Assembly: GCA_964030785.1 (NCBI GenBank)
Contig: OZ034968.1
Span: 22,661,186-22,725,185, forward strand
Direction: 5' to 3'
From: Siderastrea siderea
Taxonomy: Eukaryota; Cnidaria; Anthozoa; Scleractinia; Rhizangiidae
Length of the DNA: 64,000 bases
Positions 11,092 to 22,845 of the stretch are shown piece after piece. Position 1 is the first letter of the stretch. The number at the start of each line of letters is the position of its first letter. The notes beneath the pieces were generated by a model, which worked only from the letters and a program-made list of their open reading frames with translations, searched no databases and had not been told where the DNA came from. The translations under genes were made by a program, and so were the position numbers.

Positions 11092-14000
11092 CTAAGGCTC
11101 TGTAAAAAAATATGTTACAAACGAATTAGTAAATGTCTATTATTACTTATTTTCTTATTGAAATGATACGTTTTCCAAAGGAATGTGCGATTCCAGGGCT
11201 GTGATTAGCGACGGTAGCCGTCAAGTGACCTTACTTGTTAAGGTATCATCAGTACAGGTGGATTGGCGTTCTCTAGTTTTCGTGATTTTGCACGCGCGCT
11301 TTAAGCGAAACCCCAACAAACTATACATTTTCTGAAAGCTTATTAAATTTTAAATCTCCCTATAACTTTATGAATTTCGTAAAGAAAAACCTCTTACAAA
11401 TATTAAACAAAGAAGCCAGATTCACCACTTAGCCTAAATTTGGTTCGTTTCCCCGCGCGAATTAACAGAGCGGCGTAATTAACATCGGAAATGTTTCCCC
11501 GCATGTTATCCTTAATATATAGATTTAGACAAGCCTAGAAGCGGAGCCCCCCTTTTTGTTTCGTTTGCTTGTTTGTTTTTTTTTGCTGGCAGTTATTAAT
11601 TTGCGAAAATACTCTTAAAAAAAAGAGAGAGGGAAAGAGAGAAAAAAAAACGAAAGAAAAAATTCCAAGCTTACCCTCGCTGAGGACCGAACCCGGGTCG
11701 TCGGCGTATAAAGCCGGATATTAGTCCACTTGGCCATGAGCGTTTATAGACGATTTCCACGTTAATTTTAGTACTTATTTCTTTTTTCGTGACAAGCTGC
11801 CTATCAGCATGAAAATGCTGGTGTTTTTCCTAGCAAAATGTGTTCGGAACGCCGTAAAAACCATGGTTGTGGACAGAAAAAACCAAAAAACACTAGCTCT
11901 GCTATATTTGGAGTGGAAACCGCTGCGAAAAGCTGCGAACTCAAGCGGTGTGCCGACCGAGTTCGAACAGAACCGACAAGGCAAATTTGAACTTTTCGCC
12001 TGAACTCTATCGCCTAATTTTTTCGCCTAAATTGAACTTTTCCCCTTCCACCAAAAAGACAACTGAGTATCCTTTTGAACTTTTTTTTTCCATTAACAAA
12101 TTTGTTTTTGACTTTTGTTGTCTTTGCTTGTTTTGCTACAACGCGGGTCAACATGCGAATTCGCGCCAAAAACACATGGGATTCAGCACAGGATTATATC
12201 CAGTGTATGAAGTGTATTGGTGACCCTGTGGTGCGGACGGACGGACGAACGTACGTACGTACGTACGGACGGTCACGTGACTATTACGTCACTACCAAAA
12301 TTTCTTGGCTTGATAGGTTTACTAAATTTCCTTAGCAATGGAGCTCCGCTGACGCGCTAGCGTGCTGGCTCCACTAAAAACGGTGTCTGCGATTTCTCGT
12401 ATGTGGTTTCGATTTTTCAGTATCCCCCCCCCTAAAGTTTGTTGACCTTAGCGTGAGCGAATTGCTCGAAAAAAGAGGCCATAATTTAAAAACGGAGCCA
12501 AATCTTAAAAAAGCCTGACACCGTCTTGCGTTCGAATAATCATAGAACGTTTCTGCCAAATTTCAGGTGATTTGGTTAAAAAGTGCGCGTAAACGAATTT
12601 AAAATGTTCAACTATGTGTGCCCAAATTTTATCTTGAGCTACATACGAAAATTCACTTCTCAATTTAGTCTGATTAGGCGTCAAGAAAACACCCAGGGTA
12701 CCAGGCTGCAATGATGTATTGACAGATCGGCAAGAAAAATCAAGTTACAGTAACAATGACATCGATGCCAACATAATGAACAGCCGAAACTGGCGCGAAA
12801 ACCGTAGTTTGTTAAATTGCAAAGTCGCGAGGATATTAGAGGTTTGTATTTAAAATATTTGGTCCTCGTTTAAATCCAACATTTTCATATTTTGTTGTTT
12901 AACAGTATTAATGTCGCGTTTATTTCGAAGCATTCTTAGGAAACCGCTAAAAGATGCCGAAGACGGGGCAAAACCTGCGACGAAAAATAGCAGGTAAAAT
13001 GACAGGCCAAACGCGACTCCCGTTTGTCGCTAAAGTTATTCTAGCCCTCAAAACAGAGCTTTCCTTAGTACAAACATAACAGCTTTGTCTCTTTGGTCAA
13101 GCTGATTTAAAGGCAACACAACTAAATTGATCAAGAGAGGGAATTCTCAAGCTGTGATACTGTTTGGAGGGTTTGACTTTATTCTTAAAGCCGTTTAAAA
13201 TCTTTGTGCCATCGTCTGTCGACTGGAGTCTCTTCGGCTTCTTTGGCGGAGAAAACGGGCAAGAATTGCGCTCACGTTTTCTAGAAGGCTTGAAAAATTT
13301 TTAAAAAGCAAACTTAACACGGAATCCTAACACGATAACGTATTAAAAAAAAAACTCAGAGACAGATGCGTGCGCCCTTTGCAATATATGAAATCTAACA
13401 CCGAAATACGCATTCACGTTTCGCATGATCGAAACGCGTGACAGCTTGCGGTACATTTTAATTAGTAATGACAGAAACTTGTCAAGAGTCAATTAGTGGC
13501 CATTAAGTATTCAAAATACTTTTTTCCACTTTTCTCGAAAACTAAAAAAGCTTTCCTCTTCATTCCTATTAGAAAAGATAGATCATCCGCATCTCCATTT
13601 CATTAGTTAAGAAAATATTTTTAACGTTTTTCGCCAAATTTCACCTATACTGATACCTCAACTCAATGATGTGAATATAAGAGGACATTTTTAGGACATC
13701 AGTTATCATCTCCGAGTCTTAAAAATGCTAAATTACAATAAGGTTTTATTACTACAAATGCTCTTTGAAGTTTCGATGTGATTATCTTGGTTTTGAGGTG
13801 ACACTGGAATTTTAACAAGCGCTTTTATTTTCATTGATATAATGAAAACACCCCGAAAGGAACGTCTCCAAATGTTTGTTTATGTCCGCAGTTCTTTCTT
13901 GGTATTTTTCCCTGATATCTTTTTTGCTTCATATCAAGCGGTAATCGATTTTTTTTCTTTCTCGTGCATGCCCCAAACTTAAGGAAAATTAGGGTATTAG

Positions 14001-17000
14001 TTTCTACTGTATTGGGGTAAAGTCAAATTTAGATTCATGTTTTCCAACATATTCCGTAATTAGTCCAAATCGTTCAATTTGAAAAATTTGGCTTAACCGA
14101 TCTAAGAAATAAATTCAACAATGGTCAGCTGATCATTTATTCACCTTCTCCACAAATCTTACAAATTGATTATTTCACTTTGTTATTTTGCAAAAAAAGA
14201 ATGAAATTATCCCGCGGGCTTTTTGTGTTTTGGCATGCTTTTCTTTGGCATGCATCTTGTGTTGGATTACGCTAACTGTTTAACGCCTTACCTTCTGAGC
14301 AAAACCCACAAGACTCAGGACATTTTTCCTCCATAAAATCTTTATGATCATCACAGTAGTCTTTTATGTCGGCTTTCTCGGCGCAATCGTCTGCATAGGC
14401 GGGATCATCTTCACAAACTTAAGGAAAATTAGGGTATTAGTTTCTTCTTTAATAATGCAGGTAAAGTCAAATTCAGAATGGGATTGCACGTGTTCCCACA
14501 TATTCCGTAATTAGTTCAAATAGTTCAATTTGTATAATTTGCTGAACCAATTTAAGAAATTAATTCAACAATGGTCACCATCACGTATTCACCTTCTCCA
14601 AAAATCTTACAAATTAGTCACTTCACTTTGTTTTTTTGCAGAGATAATGTATAATGCACGTAGAAATGTATATTGCACGTGCAGAGCCATTGCGGAGTGC
14701 TCATATTAATTTGTAACTTTTTCATTGTCGTCGCCGTCGTCGAGGATTCTTTACCCGCTCTTAACTTACAATTGCGTTTGAGCGATCATGTTCAAGCATT
14801 TTAATTTTAAGTGGACCTTACCTTGTGGAGCCGGAGGCTGTGCAGTCCCTGCAATTAAAATGAAATCAAGGCTCATTTCTTCACTGAGTTATTGCAACAT
14901 ATTGCGAGTAGCAATAATGTAAAATATTTCTCGCAAAAGCATTCTGAAATGTTCACGTTGTTGGTGTTGTTGTTGTCTGTTTTTTTTCCTTTTTAGCTAG
15001 AGGTGTGATTTTAGTTCACTAAACTTAAGCTCCATGAATTGCAAACTTAAGGTAACAGGCAGAAAGATTAAATTCTGGCTAATGTTGAGGCGGATGTAGT
15101 TGGACTAGAAAGTACTAATATCACATTTTCCACTTTTCCAACATTTGTCTGCAAATTGTATCCCGCGGGCTTTGTGTGTATTGGTATGCTTTTTTTTTGG
15201 AATTCTCAAAACAAAATGCATGCATCTTGTGCTGTGTTGCACTAGCTGTTTAACGCCTTACCTTCTGAGCAAAACCCACAAGACTCAGGACATTTTTCCT
15301 CCATAAAATCTTTATGATCATCACAGTAGTCTTTTATAGCGGCTTTCTCGGCGCAATCATCTGCATAGGCGGGATCATCTTCACAAACTTAAAGAAAATT
15401 AGGGTTTTAGTTTTTTGTGTACTCGTGCAGGTAAAGTCAAATTTAGAATGCACGTTTTCCCACATATTCCGTAATTAGCCCAAATCGTTCAATTTGTATA
15501 ATTTGCTGAACCGATCTAAGTGAATAAATTTGACACTGGTCACCAACATGTATTCACCTTCTTCAAAAATCTTACAAATTGGTCATTTCACTTTGCTGTT
15601 TTGCAGAGAAAGGGAAAAAATGTACCATAATGTATAATGCACGTGCAGAACTATTGTACATGGCTTGCACATATTTGCAACTTTATTATTGTCGTCGACC
15701 TCGTGGATTCTTTACCCACTCTTCACTTACAATTGCGTTGGAACGATCATGTTTAAGCATTTTAATCTTAAGTGGACCTTACCTTGTGGAGCCGGAGGCT
15801 GTGCAGTCCCTGCAATTAAAATGAAATCAAGGCTCATTTCCTCACTGAGTTATTGCAACAAATTGCGAGTAGCAATGTAAAATATTTCTCGCTAAAGAAA
15901 TTGGAAAGCTTCACGACGTTGTTGATGCTGCAGCTATTGTTTTTTTCTGCCTTTATTTTAATTAATTAATTTATTTATTGTTTGATAGAGGTGCGAACTT
16001 GAGCTCCACTTAACCTTATTTTGCCTGGGCTTTTTTCTTTTCTTTCTATTTTTTTTTTTGAGTTCCTTACCCTACAGGGTGGGGGGGGGGGGGGGTCCCT
16101 ATAGATCTCGCATGTTTTTAGAAGATAATTAGCTTAACAGATAGGGTTTATGAGGTGTGAATTACGAGGTGTCATTACGTCAAATGACGCCATTAGTGCA
16201 AGAAATACGCAATTTTTTTATTTTTATCAGTTTAGATTGATTGCTTATTTTTCTTGAAATTTTAACGAATAAATAATGTATTTGTAAAAATCTAAGACAA
16301 TTTTCACTGTAAACAATGTCACTTTAGCCATTGCTTTGCATATTTAAAATTGTTGAAAGGGCAAACTTCAATATTTTCTGTTGTGACTGCTTTTATTGCC
16401 AGTGGAATATAACTGAAGAAATATTGACAAGATTTTGCGTAGAAAACAATACTTACATGAAATACCATAGTTGATAACTTTATCTACATAAACATATTTT
16501 CTATGACGTCACATTTCATGATACGAATTTGTTCTGAGAAGCATACTTAATCAAACCAAACACAAAAAAGTAAATGATTATGTCCTTACGAAGGTGGAAA
16601 GGACTGAAGAAAAGATAGTTTCAAAGTAGTCAAAATAAGCTCCTGAATACACGGTTGCCATGAAAACGTCAATCACCATAGACAGAAAAATTTTCTCTGA
16701 TAAATTTTAGGAAAAGTCACGAGATTTGGTGAGTGTTTGTCGGGATATTCACAAGTCATAGTTCGTTAAAGTCAGCGCGGCGCTGGCACAATGTGCTCCC
16801 CCCCCCCCCCCCCAGGCTAAATAGGTTTAAAGTAACAGGCACAAACCTAACTTCTGGCTAACGCTGACGGATGTGCTTGGACTGGAAATAAACTAATTAT
16901 CACATTTTCCATTTTTCACACATTTGTCCGACAGCAAATTTTCCCGCGGGCTTTGTGTGTAATGGCATGTGTGCATCATGTGCTGCATTACGTTAGCTGT

Positions 17001-18747
17001 TAAATCCCTTACCTTCTGAGCAGAACCCACAAGACAAAGGACATTTTTCCTTCATAAAATCTTTATGATCATCACAGTAGTCTTTTATGGCGGCTTTCAC
17101 GGGGCAATCATCCTCATAGGCGGGATCATCGTCACAAACTAAGGGAAAATTATGGTAGTTTCTTCTGTACTGAGGTGAAGTCAAAATTTAGAATTAAGTT
17201 TTTCCCACATATTCCGTTATTAGTCCAAGTCGTTCAATTTTCTCACAAACTTAAAACCAACCACACAACAAACAGACAAAAATAGTGTCATTAGGACAGG
17301 GATTTTTTTCTCGTTCTGAACTTTAAAACTTGTCCTTTTGATATGTAAGCTAATGTTTAAAAAGTGGTTGATGGGTTTTGATCTATCTACCCATTCACTT
17401 AACTATCCATACATTCATCCACCCATCTATCGATTTAGTCTCTATCAAGTGGTTTGAACTGGAAAATATCCATCGGCAACTACATGTACTCGTCAAGTTT
17501 AATAAATGGAGACAGTTACTTTTGTACCAGTTAAAAAATTCCATAGACTAATGAAATAGGAAGGGCTCTAAGGAGCCTCCTAGGGAATTGTATTAATATT
17601 AGAAGACTAAAAAATAATCGCGGCGCTTGTATTTAGCTTAGCATAATTTATGTCACATTGTATCGTTATTCACTGGTGGGATTTGGCGGGAATGTCGTTT
17701 AATTTCTAAAAATTGGTCCACAAATAACAAAAAGGAACTGAATAACACTGCGGGACGGCATTAATCTTAAATTCTCAAAAATTACCTGCCTAAAAAAAGA
17801 AAACGTTTCGTTATTTGCGGCAAATTCAAATTTATAAGTTATGCTTAATTGAAAAGATAATAGTTCTATTCTGCAATTTAAATCGGTGAGCAAATGTACC
17901 TGAGCAAAAGGCAAATTTAAGGAAGCTGAACAGCAGTACTTAGACTCGCCAACCTGCCGTACATTCAAATGTACCGTTTCATTTATCTGTTTGGCGATAT
18001 ATAATGTTCTGAAGCCTTTACAAAAATAGACTATTAAGGCTAAAGAAACTAAATAGTCAACTAGTTGATTTTGTGCGCGTAAACCCGTCGGCTAGCGTAA
18101 TGTATGCAACATTCGAACCGTTGATTTACATAGTAATTATGGCTCCAACATGTAGTTGTCGTTTTCTCCTTTAGTGGGAACAAATTCAGTCATCTTTAAC
18201 TTGGAAACTCTAGACAGATTTGTAACATTTCTTCGATAATTAAAAAAGTTCTGAGAAATATGCGGATGACCATGGATAAGAATGTACATGTATATGTGCG
18301 TACGGGGCAAGTTTCATGATTTGGCGGCAAAGTCGTTAATTTATCAAATTCATCGCACAAATAACTACAAGGAGTCAATAAAGCAAGTTTCAAGATTAAT
18401 TGTACCCCTTAACGTTTTCTTGACAATACATGCATAGAATTTCTAAAATTCATCTGCTGAATACATCGAGACGGTTACTGTAAAACCTTACCTTCATCCG
18501 AAAATTGAGACTCTATGAATGGAAAACCTGCAATCAAATAGTAAAGCATTATTTCAAAGTGACTATTGTATCATCTCTCTGAGAAACGCAATTTGAGATA
18601 AACAGAAAGAAAATATATAGACAGCTCTGTAGGTGTTAAGAGGCAAGACTCACTGGGGTTGTAGCGGAAAAAGCGTCCTGCAGTGAAGTATCTGCCACTG
18701 CAAGAATACACACTTAACAGCATAACAAACACTAAGATTGTCTTCAT
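11092..18747 (-). CDS. Gene A: secreted protein with three ShK domains
   Basis: Predicted exons, minus strand: 18747-18654 (signal peptide), 18527-18492 (linker), 17138-17013 (ShK 1), 15809-15783 (linker), 15387-15262 (ShK 2), 14848-14822 (linker), 14417-14292 (ShK 3), 11099-11092 (terminal, Glu-Pro-stop). All junctions have GT/AG, and exon lengths total 570 nt, giving 189 residues in one frame. The first exon starts MKTILVFVMLLSVYSCSG, a strong secretion signal, then an aromatic/Arg stretch. Each ShK domain has six cysteines ending CxxxCxxC. Linkers are short and proline-rich (TAQPPAPQ). The domains are acidic (EDDP, DDHKDF). ShK domains occur in anemone channel toxins and in nematocyst proteins of the NEP3 type. 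Venom, matrix or defence roles are all possible. Exons were assigned by eye; the distant 8-nt terminal exon is the least certain. Confidence 0.75.
11672..11744 (-). other. tRNA-like sequence (pseudo-tRNA or SINE head)
   Basis: The minus strand carries a perfect A-box (TGGCCAAGTGG) and a B-box one base short of consensus (GGTTCGGTCC). A CGGC/GCCG stem closes a seven-base loop at the anticodon position. T-rich runs follow it on the transcribed strand and could end polymerase III transcription. Overall length, about 73 nt, fits a tRNA. The T-arm and acceptor pairing are poor, so a functional tRNA is unlikely; a tRNA-derived SINE or pseudogene fits better. Confidence 0.4.
11745..13960. other. Long last intron of gene A, no other gene seen
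   Basis: Apart from the tetranucleotide tract nothing coding is recognised. The stretch lies between the third ShK exon of gene A and its proposed terminal exon, so it would be intron. Frames of 60-90 codons have no motif or paired splice sites. Confidence 0.45.
12232..12273. repeat. GGAC/TACG tetranucleotide repeat
   Basis: A short tract of ggac and then gtac/tacg tetranucleotides, ending in cggacggtcacgtgac. It lies in a stretch with no gene. Confidence 0.8.
14292..14417 (-). CDS. Gene A exon: ShK domain 3
   Basis: A 126-nt phase 1-1 exon, nearly identical to ShK 2. All six cysteines are present and the donor is GTAAGG. It is the last recognisable ShK exon of the gene before a long intron. 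Confidence 0.85.
15262..15387 (-). CDS. Gene A exon: ShK domain 2
   Basis: A 126-nt phase 1-1 exon starting VCEDDPAYADDC and ending CPESCGFCSEG. By eye it differs from ShK 3 at only three bases, one of them giving Ala instead of Asp in the middle of the domain. The neighbouring introns are also closely similar, which points to recent tandem duplication or gene conversion. Confidence 0.85.
16011..16829. mobile_element. TTAA-flanked inverted-repeat element (family 1)
   Basis: The ends are inverted (TTAACCTTATT...GCCTGGGC and its complement) and carry poly-G/poly-C runs. The flanking TTAA is consistent with a piggyBac-type target duplication. It is the same family as 38038-38638, in the opposite orientation. 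No coding capacity. It lies in an intron of gene A between ShK 1 and the next linker exon. Confidence 0.65.
17013..17138 (-). CDS. Gene A exon: ShK domain 1
   Basis: A 126-nt exon, phase 1 at both ends, acceptor ...TTAG and donor GTAAGG. The domain starts VCDDDPAYEDDC and ends CPLSCGFCSEG, with six cysteines in ShK order. The aromatic near the fourth cysteine is Phe in HKDF, so the Lys of the classical Lys-aromatic channel-blocking pair is replaced by Asp. Confidence 0.85.
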
Positions 18748-19012
18748 TTGGTCTGCACAATAAAAGCCTTCAAAAACTTTTTTTTTCTGAGGAGAGGGTA
18801 TTCTGCTAAGCCAAGTTCCACAGCCAGCAAACTTGATAAGACTGTTCGCAGAAGTATGTTCCACCGAGCCTTGACAAACACAAATAACTGCCACTCTTCA
18901 AACTGAGTGCTCTTGAAACAACCTATCAACAGTAATTGTATTGTTGAATAATTACTCGCTCGATAAATTCTATTGTCATTGATTTTAGCTAGTGAAATTA
19001 GCATTATCATCG
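18748..19012 (-). promoter_or_regulatory. Upstream region of gene A
   Basis: The sequence 5' of the signal exon resembles, in diverged form, the upstream regions of genes B (34293-34560) and C (43932-44090). Shared features are a GAGTGCTC/AAGCACCC block, an AT-rich block and TAGTGAAATTAGCATTATC. The block probably holds promoter and 5' UTR. No canonical TATA box is evident. Confidence 0.4.
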
Positions 19013-19237
19013 AAGCGAGAAATTTGTGAAGCTGTATAATTATGCTGTCTCCTCACCAAGTATAGTAGGTTTCGAGAGCGCGTCAAAGTTGTTTTTGAGA
19101 ATCATAAAATTCTATAAGAAAATAAATTTAACTTTTTCGTTAACTTTGCGTCAAAAGGAGTCTCAATAACCATTTTGCTGGCAATGAACAGTTGCACAAA
19201 ACGTTCATGTCTGTGAAACAGTAAGCTAGTAATGCAT

Positions 19238-20104
19238 GGTTCAATTTTACCTGTTACCATCCCCCCGCCGGGCAACCCCCGGAAAAAGTCCAGCCCTTCG
19301 GGCCCGGGGGTGGGGAATTGTTTGAAGCGGTTTTGTCCCGGGGGGTAGGGGGGCGGGGCAAATCGAAAATAACTTCTCGTTTTTCTTGTGAAGCACGTCA
19401 CTAGCTTATCACTTCTCAGTTGACACAATGGCGCCGGACCGCGTAGAGAAGACTGCCTGTTTCTAAGGAAAATCTCTAGAATTTGTAGCAGACTGGTTGG
19501 AGAAGAATAATCTCTCGAAATTAAAATCTGTATTCAAAGGCACGTTTATTATAAATTGTTAAACGAAGGTGCGTTTGATGCGTACTCGAATGGATGGCGT
19601 TCATCACAAACATAGAAATATTTCTTCAGCGTATTTGTATGGAACAGATGAACGGCTTTATATTAATCAGAGATCTCAGTCCAGTGTTCTTGTGAAACAA
19701 GCTCAGAAAAACTCCTTAAAAATGCTGTTATCAATTTGCTCACCGGACCTCTTTTGTGCATGTGCTAATAAAACACGCGGTGAAGAGCATTTCTTTACTC
19801 GCCAGCAGAATGCCAGTGCAGTTAGACAATTTTCTTCAGTTTTCTTTTTCAATGTAGTGTCCATGTTTTTGAATACTATGTAATATCCTTCGTTCAGTAA
19901 ACTCTAGAAAAGCGTTTAATCTTGTCAAAACGTGTGGTTGTGCTATTGTACGGAAATCAATTTTGGTCGATGAGGAGTCCCGGGGGTTGGGAATTGTCTC
20001 TTTCTGCGTGCCCGGGGGTGGGGAATAGACCGCCAAGTAAGAAAAAAATTGCAAATCCCCGGGGGTGTGCCCGGGGGGGGGATGGTAACAGGTAGAATTG
20101 AACC
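19238..20104. mobile_element. Inverted-repeat element with GC-rich ends
   Basis: The ends are inverted copies starting GGTTCAATTYTACCTG, followed by TTACCATCCCCCC and CCCGGG-rich tracts. The 870-bp interior has a 104-codon plus-strand frame with no motif. It is probably a non-autonomous DNA transposon. Similar G-rich termini occur in the 60716-61199 element, though the terminal sequences differ. Confidence 0.6.
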
Positions 20105-20304
20105 CTGCATAATCGCTGTAATAACACGCACAAACATGCCTCTCGTTACGGCTAAACTGACCCATTGCTATTGCGCCTTTCTGCAGTTAAAAAATAACTG
20201 CTAACGCTAACAGAAATCTCTGCAAGATGCCTAAGTCTTAGGCACTGAAAATTCTTAAATGATTATCCTGATCCAAAAGAAAATATAATTAACAATTATT
20301 CTAC

Positions 20305-20393
20305 GAGGGCGCGCTGGATATCGAATGATAGATAACCAACGAGGCGCGTAGCGCCGAGTTGGTTATAATCATTTGATATCCAGCAAGCCCGAG
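20305..20393. repeat. Short palindromic element
   Basis: About 88 bp fold back on themselves, with arms containing GCTGGATATC and AACCAACGAGGCGC around a gta centre. It is a miniature fold-back element with no coding capacity. Confidence 0.75.
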
Positions 20394-20535
20394 TTTTTTA
20401 TTAAAAACTTAACCACTATTTAAAAAGAAAATCAGAAAGAACGGGAAAAATGAGAAAAGAAATTTAAGCGGAACAAGAATCGATCACATGACTGAACGAA
20501 AAAGGCGCCAAAACCTCGCGAAGTGTTGCAGCGTT

Positions 20536-20871
20536 TCATTGCAAAGCTGAATGAGTCAATGAAAACTGCTCGAAAGTGAACAAAGTAGCACACGTTTTGG
20601 AAAAAAATCTTCTAATTATTGGCTCTGAAATATGGTACATGTTTGATTTTTCCTGAACATTGTTGTAATCATCGTTCAAAGCGGATTGAAGCTGTACAAT
20701 TTCACCATATAGCTGCTGGAGTTGAAACTGAACAAGTTTGTAATCTGTTCGCACAACGGAGCCATCAAGTGCGTGTTTGATCGAACTGAAGACAGAACAA
20801 ATTTGAACTGTTGAACTTGAAGAGGTATTTTCTATGCAGCTCAGAAGCAAGATTACTGTAGCGAGGAACAT
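20536..20871 (-). CDS. Possible small secreted helical protein
   Basis: An open frame of 111 codons. It starts MFLATVILLLSC, a good secretion signal with hydrophobic core and Ser-rich cleavage region. A Leu/Gln-rich stretch follows (KLVQFQLQQLYGEIVQLQS), with heptad-like spacing that suggests a coiled coil at about residues 45-65. The C-terminal third is less convincing, so the true product may be spliced away before the stop. This may be the first exon of a secreted protein with its later exons not recognised. Next to it are only repeats. No family is recognised. Confidence 0.4.
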   Translation of the reverse strand: MFLATVILLLSCIENTSSSSTVQICSVFSSIKHALDGSVVRTDYKLVQFQLQQLYGEIVQLQSALNDDYNNVQEKSNMYHISEPIIRRFFSKTCATLFTFEQFSLTHSALQ

Positions 20872-21797
20872 TAGAATTCACCATCATAGTTTGTTAAACG
20901 CAAAGCGCAAAATGCAGTTGTTCTCGGTTTAGAGGTTGAAGACGGAATGGTAAAAACAACATTCAAACAACTGGAAAAGCGATTCAACTCCGTTTACATG
21001 GCATTCAATTTCTATCTGAGCATTTGGACCTGTTGGAACATAGAGCTACAACAAGTGCAGGTAAACCAGTGTCCTGGTTTTGCATGTTAAAGCCGAAAAA
21101 CAATCTCGCCCTTCCTTCCTTCTTGGTAGTTTGCAGCTGTATTTTTTTAGCACTAATAATGTTTAGACTGCTTCATGATTTTCGCACCGACTCGCCATGA
21201 ATGTGTGATAGTTTTTATTAAATGCTCCAGCCCCATTTCATTGTGTTTTATTTTATGTCTTGTCTTGATATTTTGAAGTGGAAATCCTTTTTGATAATAC
21301 CAACCTTTTGTTCAATTTCAATGATCGTCGCGACGATCGATGAAAGAAATTAATTGTAAACACAACGCTTAATGCTTAAATTTCTATTTCTGCACAGTTT
21401 CTTCAAACAATTTTGACTTGTGTTAGACGGCGCTGTTGGTGATGCTTGTTGGTGACGTTGTTGGAATTTCTGCTTAATTTAAATTTGCTGGCAAGTGATT
21501 TTTCTCGTCCATTTTTCTCGCCGGGTTGCTCGCGAGGAAAAAACTTTCAGCTCACTTTGTTGTTGAGTGTTCATTGACCATATTTGGTCGCAGCAGGTAT
21601 ATGAGCTGATAGCCTAGCTCCGTTGAGCCAATCAAAATGCTAGAAATCCAATATACCTAGTCCAGTTTTTAATAATGGTAATTATTGCACTTGCAGAAGT
21701 TTCAGGCGCCGTAAGTATATTGATTTTATTTAATGATGTCATGTTTTCAACCGTCGAACTTACTCAAACGTTACCCAGAGCACGCATGTGCGGGATT

Positions 21798-22235
21798 GTG
21801 ACAGGGGCACCCAACGATTCACTTCGGGGAATATCTGTTCGGAAGGCCTAAAATCGCCTGGAATTTTCGGAGTTTTATTTAAAAAATTGCAGTGAAAGCT
21901 AGAGATCTCTTCGGCGAAGCATCACGTCGGACGTTCGTAACAAGAGGACGTATTTGTTCCTATTGTTTTCGGAGGGAAAATATGTCGTTTAGAGTGCAAA
22001 ATAAGGTCAGCCAGCATTTTTGGAAAGCCATCAGCAGCTCGGATATTCAGCAGATAGGATTCTGTTTCCTAAACGTTTCCGGCCTGAATTTTCAGCTAAA
22101 GACTCCAAACAGATCAATCTGTATTAGCTTACACAAATTTGCCTTTAAAAGGCCCTGAAACAATCTAAGAAAGCAGAAAATGATATTTTAAGTATTTTGC
22201 TAAAATTTTATCGTGGGGTGCCCGGGCTGTTGTGA
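21798..22235. mobile_element. Short inverted-repeat element
   Basis: The ends GTGACAGGGGCACCCAACGA and its approximate complement (tcgtggggtgcccgggctgttgtgac) bracket about 440 bp. The 88-codon plus-strand frame inside has no recognised motif. Non-autonomous element, class unknown. Confidence 0.5.
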
Positions 22236-22420
22236 CTCTTACTCAAAAGCACACATATTGACACAAATCACGCACATATAATAAAAGAACTATCCTTAAA
22301 CAAAAGAAGGGAATGATTCTATGCACAATATAAGTCTTAGATATTTCCACATCGATGAAAAGACGGTAGTCTCCTAACGTCTACACAGATCATATGTAAG
22401 AAGATAGTATATAATTCTTA

Positions 22421-22810
22421 GGGCCAAGCCAGACTAGAGAGATAGTTGTCGACAATTACATAGTAAGTTGTCGATAACAAAAAAACGTACACAGTGTGTG
22501 AAGCAAGTTATCGATAACAAACTCCAAAAAAATTGTTATCGCTAACAAAACAGATTTCCTTTTCAAAAAGAAATCTAATTAAGGTGTCGATTACGAACGC
22601 GGAAGTTTTATCCTCGACAACATGTTTTTCCTAGTCTGTGAGACAGTTGTCGACAACTAAGCCCTCATCAGTGTTTGTTGCCAGGTAGCTTTCGTTCTTG
22701 CGATTTGCAAGAACGTTAGTTAATATATAGTTGTCGAGGAATTTTTTTTATTAGTTGTCGAGTTCATGTAGTTGTCGACAACAACTGTCTCTCTAGTTTG
22801 TCGAGGCCCC
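22421..22810. mobile_element. MITE with an internal array of GTTGTCGACAAC motifs
   Basis: The terminal inverted repeats start GGGCC and contain ACTAGAGAGA(T/C)AGTTG. The 390-bp element is studded with about ten copies of the palindrome GTTGTCGACAAC or its variant GTTATCGATAAC (around 22446, 22468, 22508, 22530, 22586, 22613, 22647, 22730, 22755 and 22770). No coding capacity. Repeated palindromes of this kind could bind a transposase or a host factor, but that is a guess. Confidence 0.6.
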
Positions 22811-22845
22811 ATTTAATCTCGGTTACTGAATTTCCTGTTAGTTCA

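Larger units (their letters stand above)
13975..15910 (-). repeat. Tandem ShK-exon units, with a decayed extra unit
   Basis: The ShK 3 and ShK 2 exons lie 970 bp apart and carry matching introns and linkers. ShK 2 to ShK 1 is 1751 bp, about 930 bp once the 819-bp inserted element is removed. At 13975-14165 the same post-exon intron sequence recurs (aaacttaaggaaaattag, attccgtaattagtcc), but the 126-nt exon is gone save its first few bases. This is a remnant of a fourth unit. Confidence 0.75.

Noticed and set aside
12900..12960. Region searched for a closer terminal exon of gene A
   Set aside because: No acceptor followed by the CCTTAG pattern was found; the one at 11099 fits those of genes B and C.
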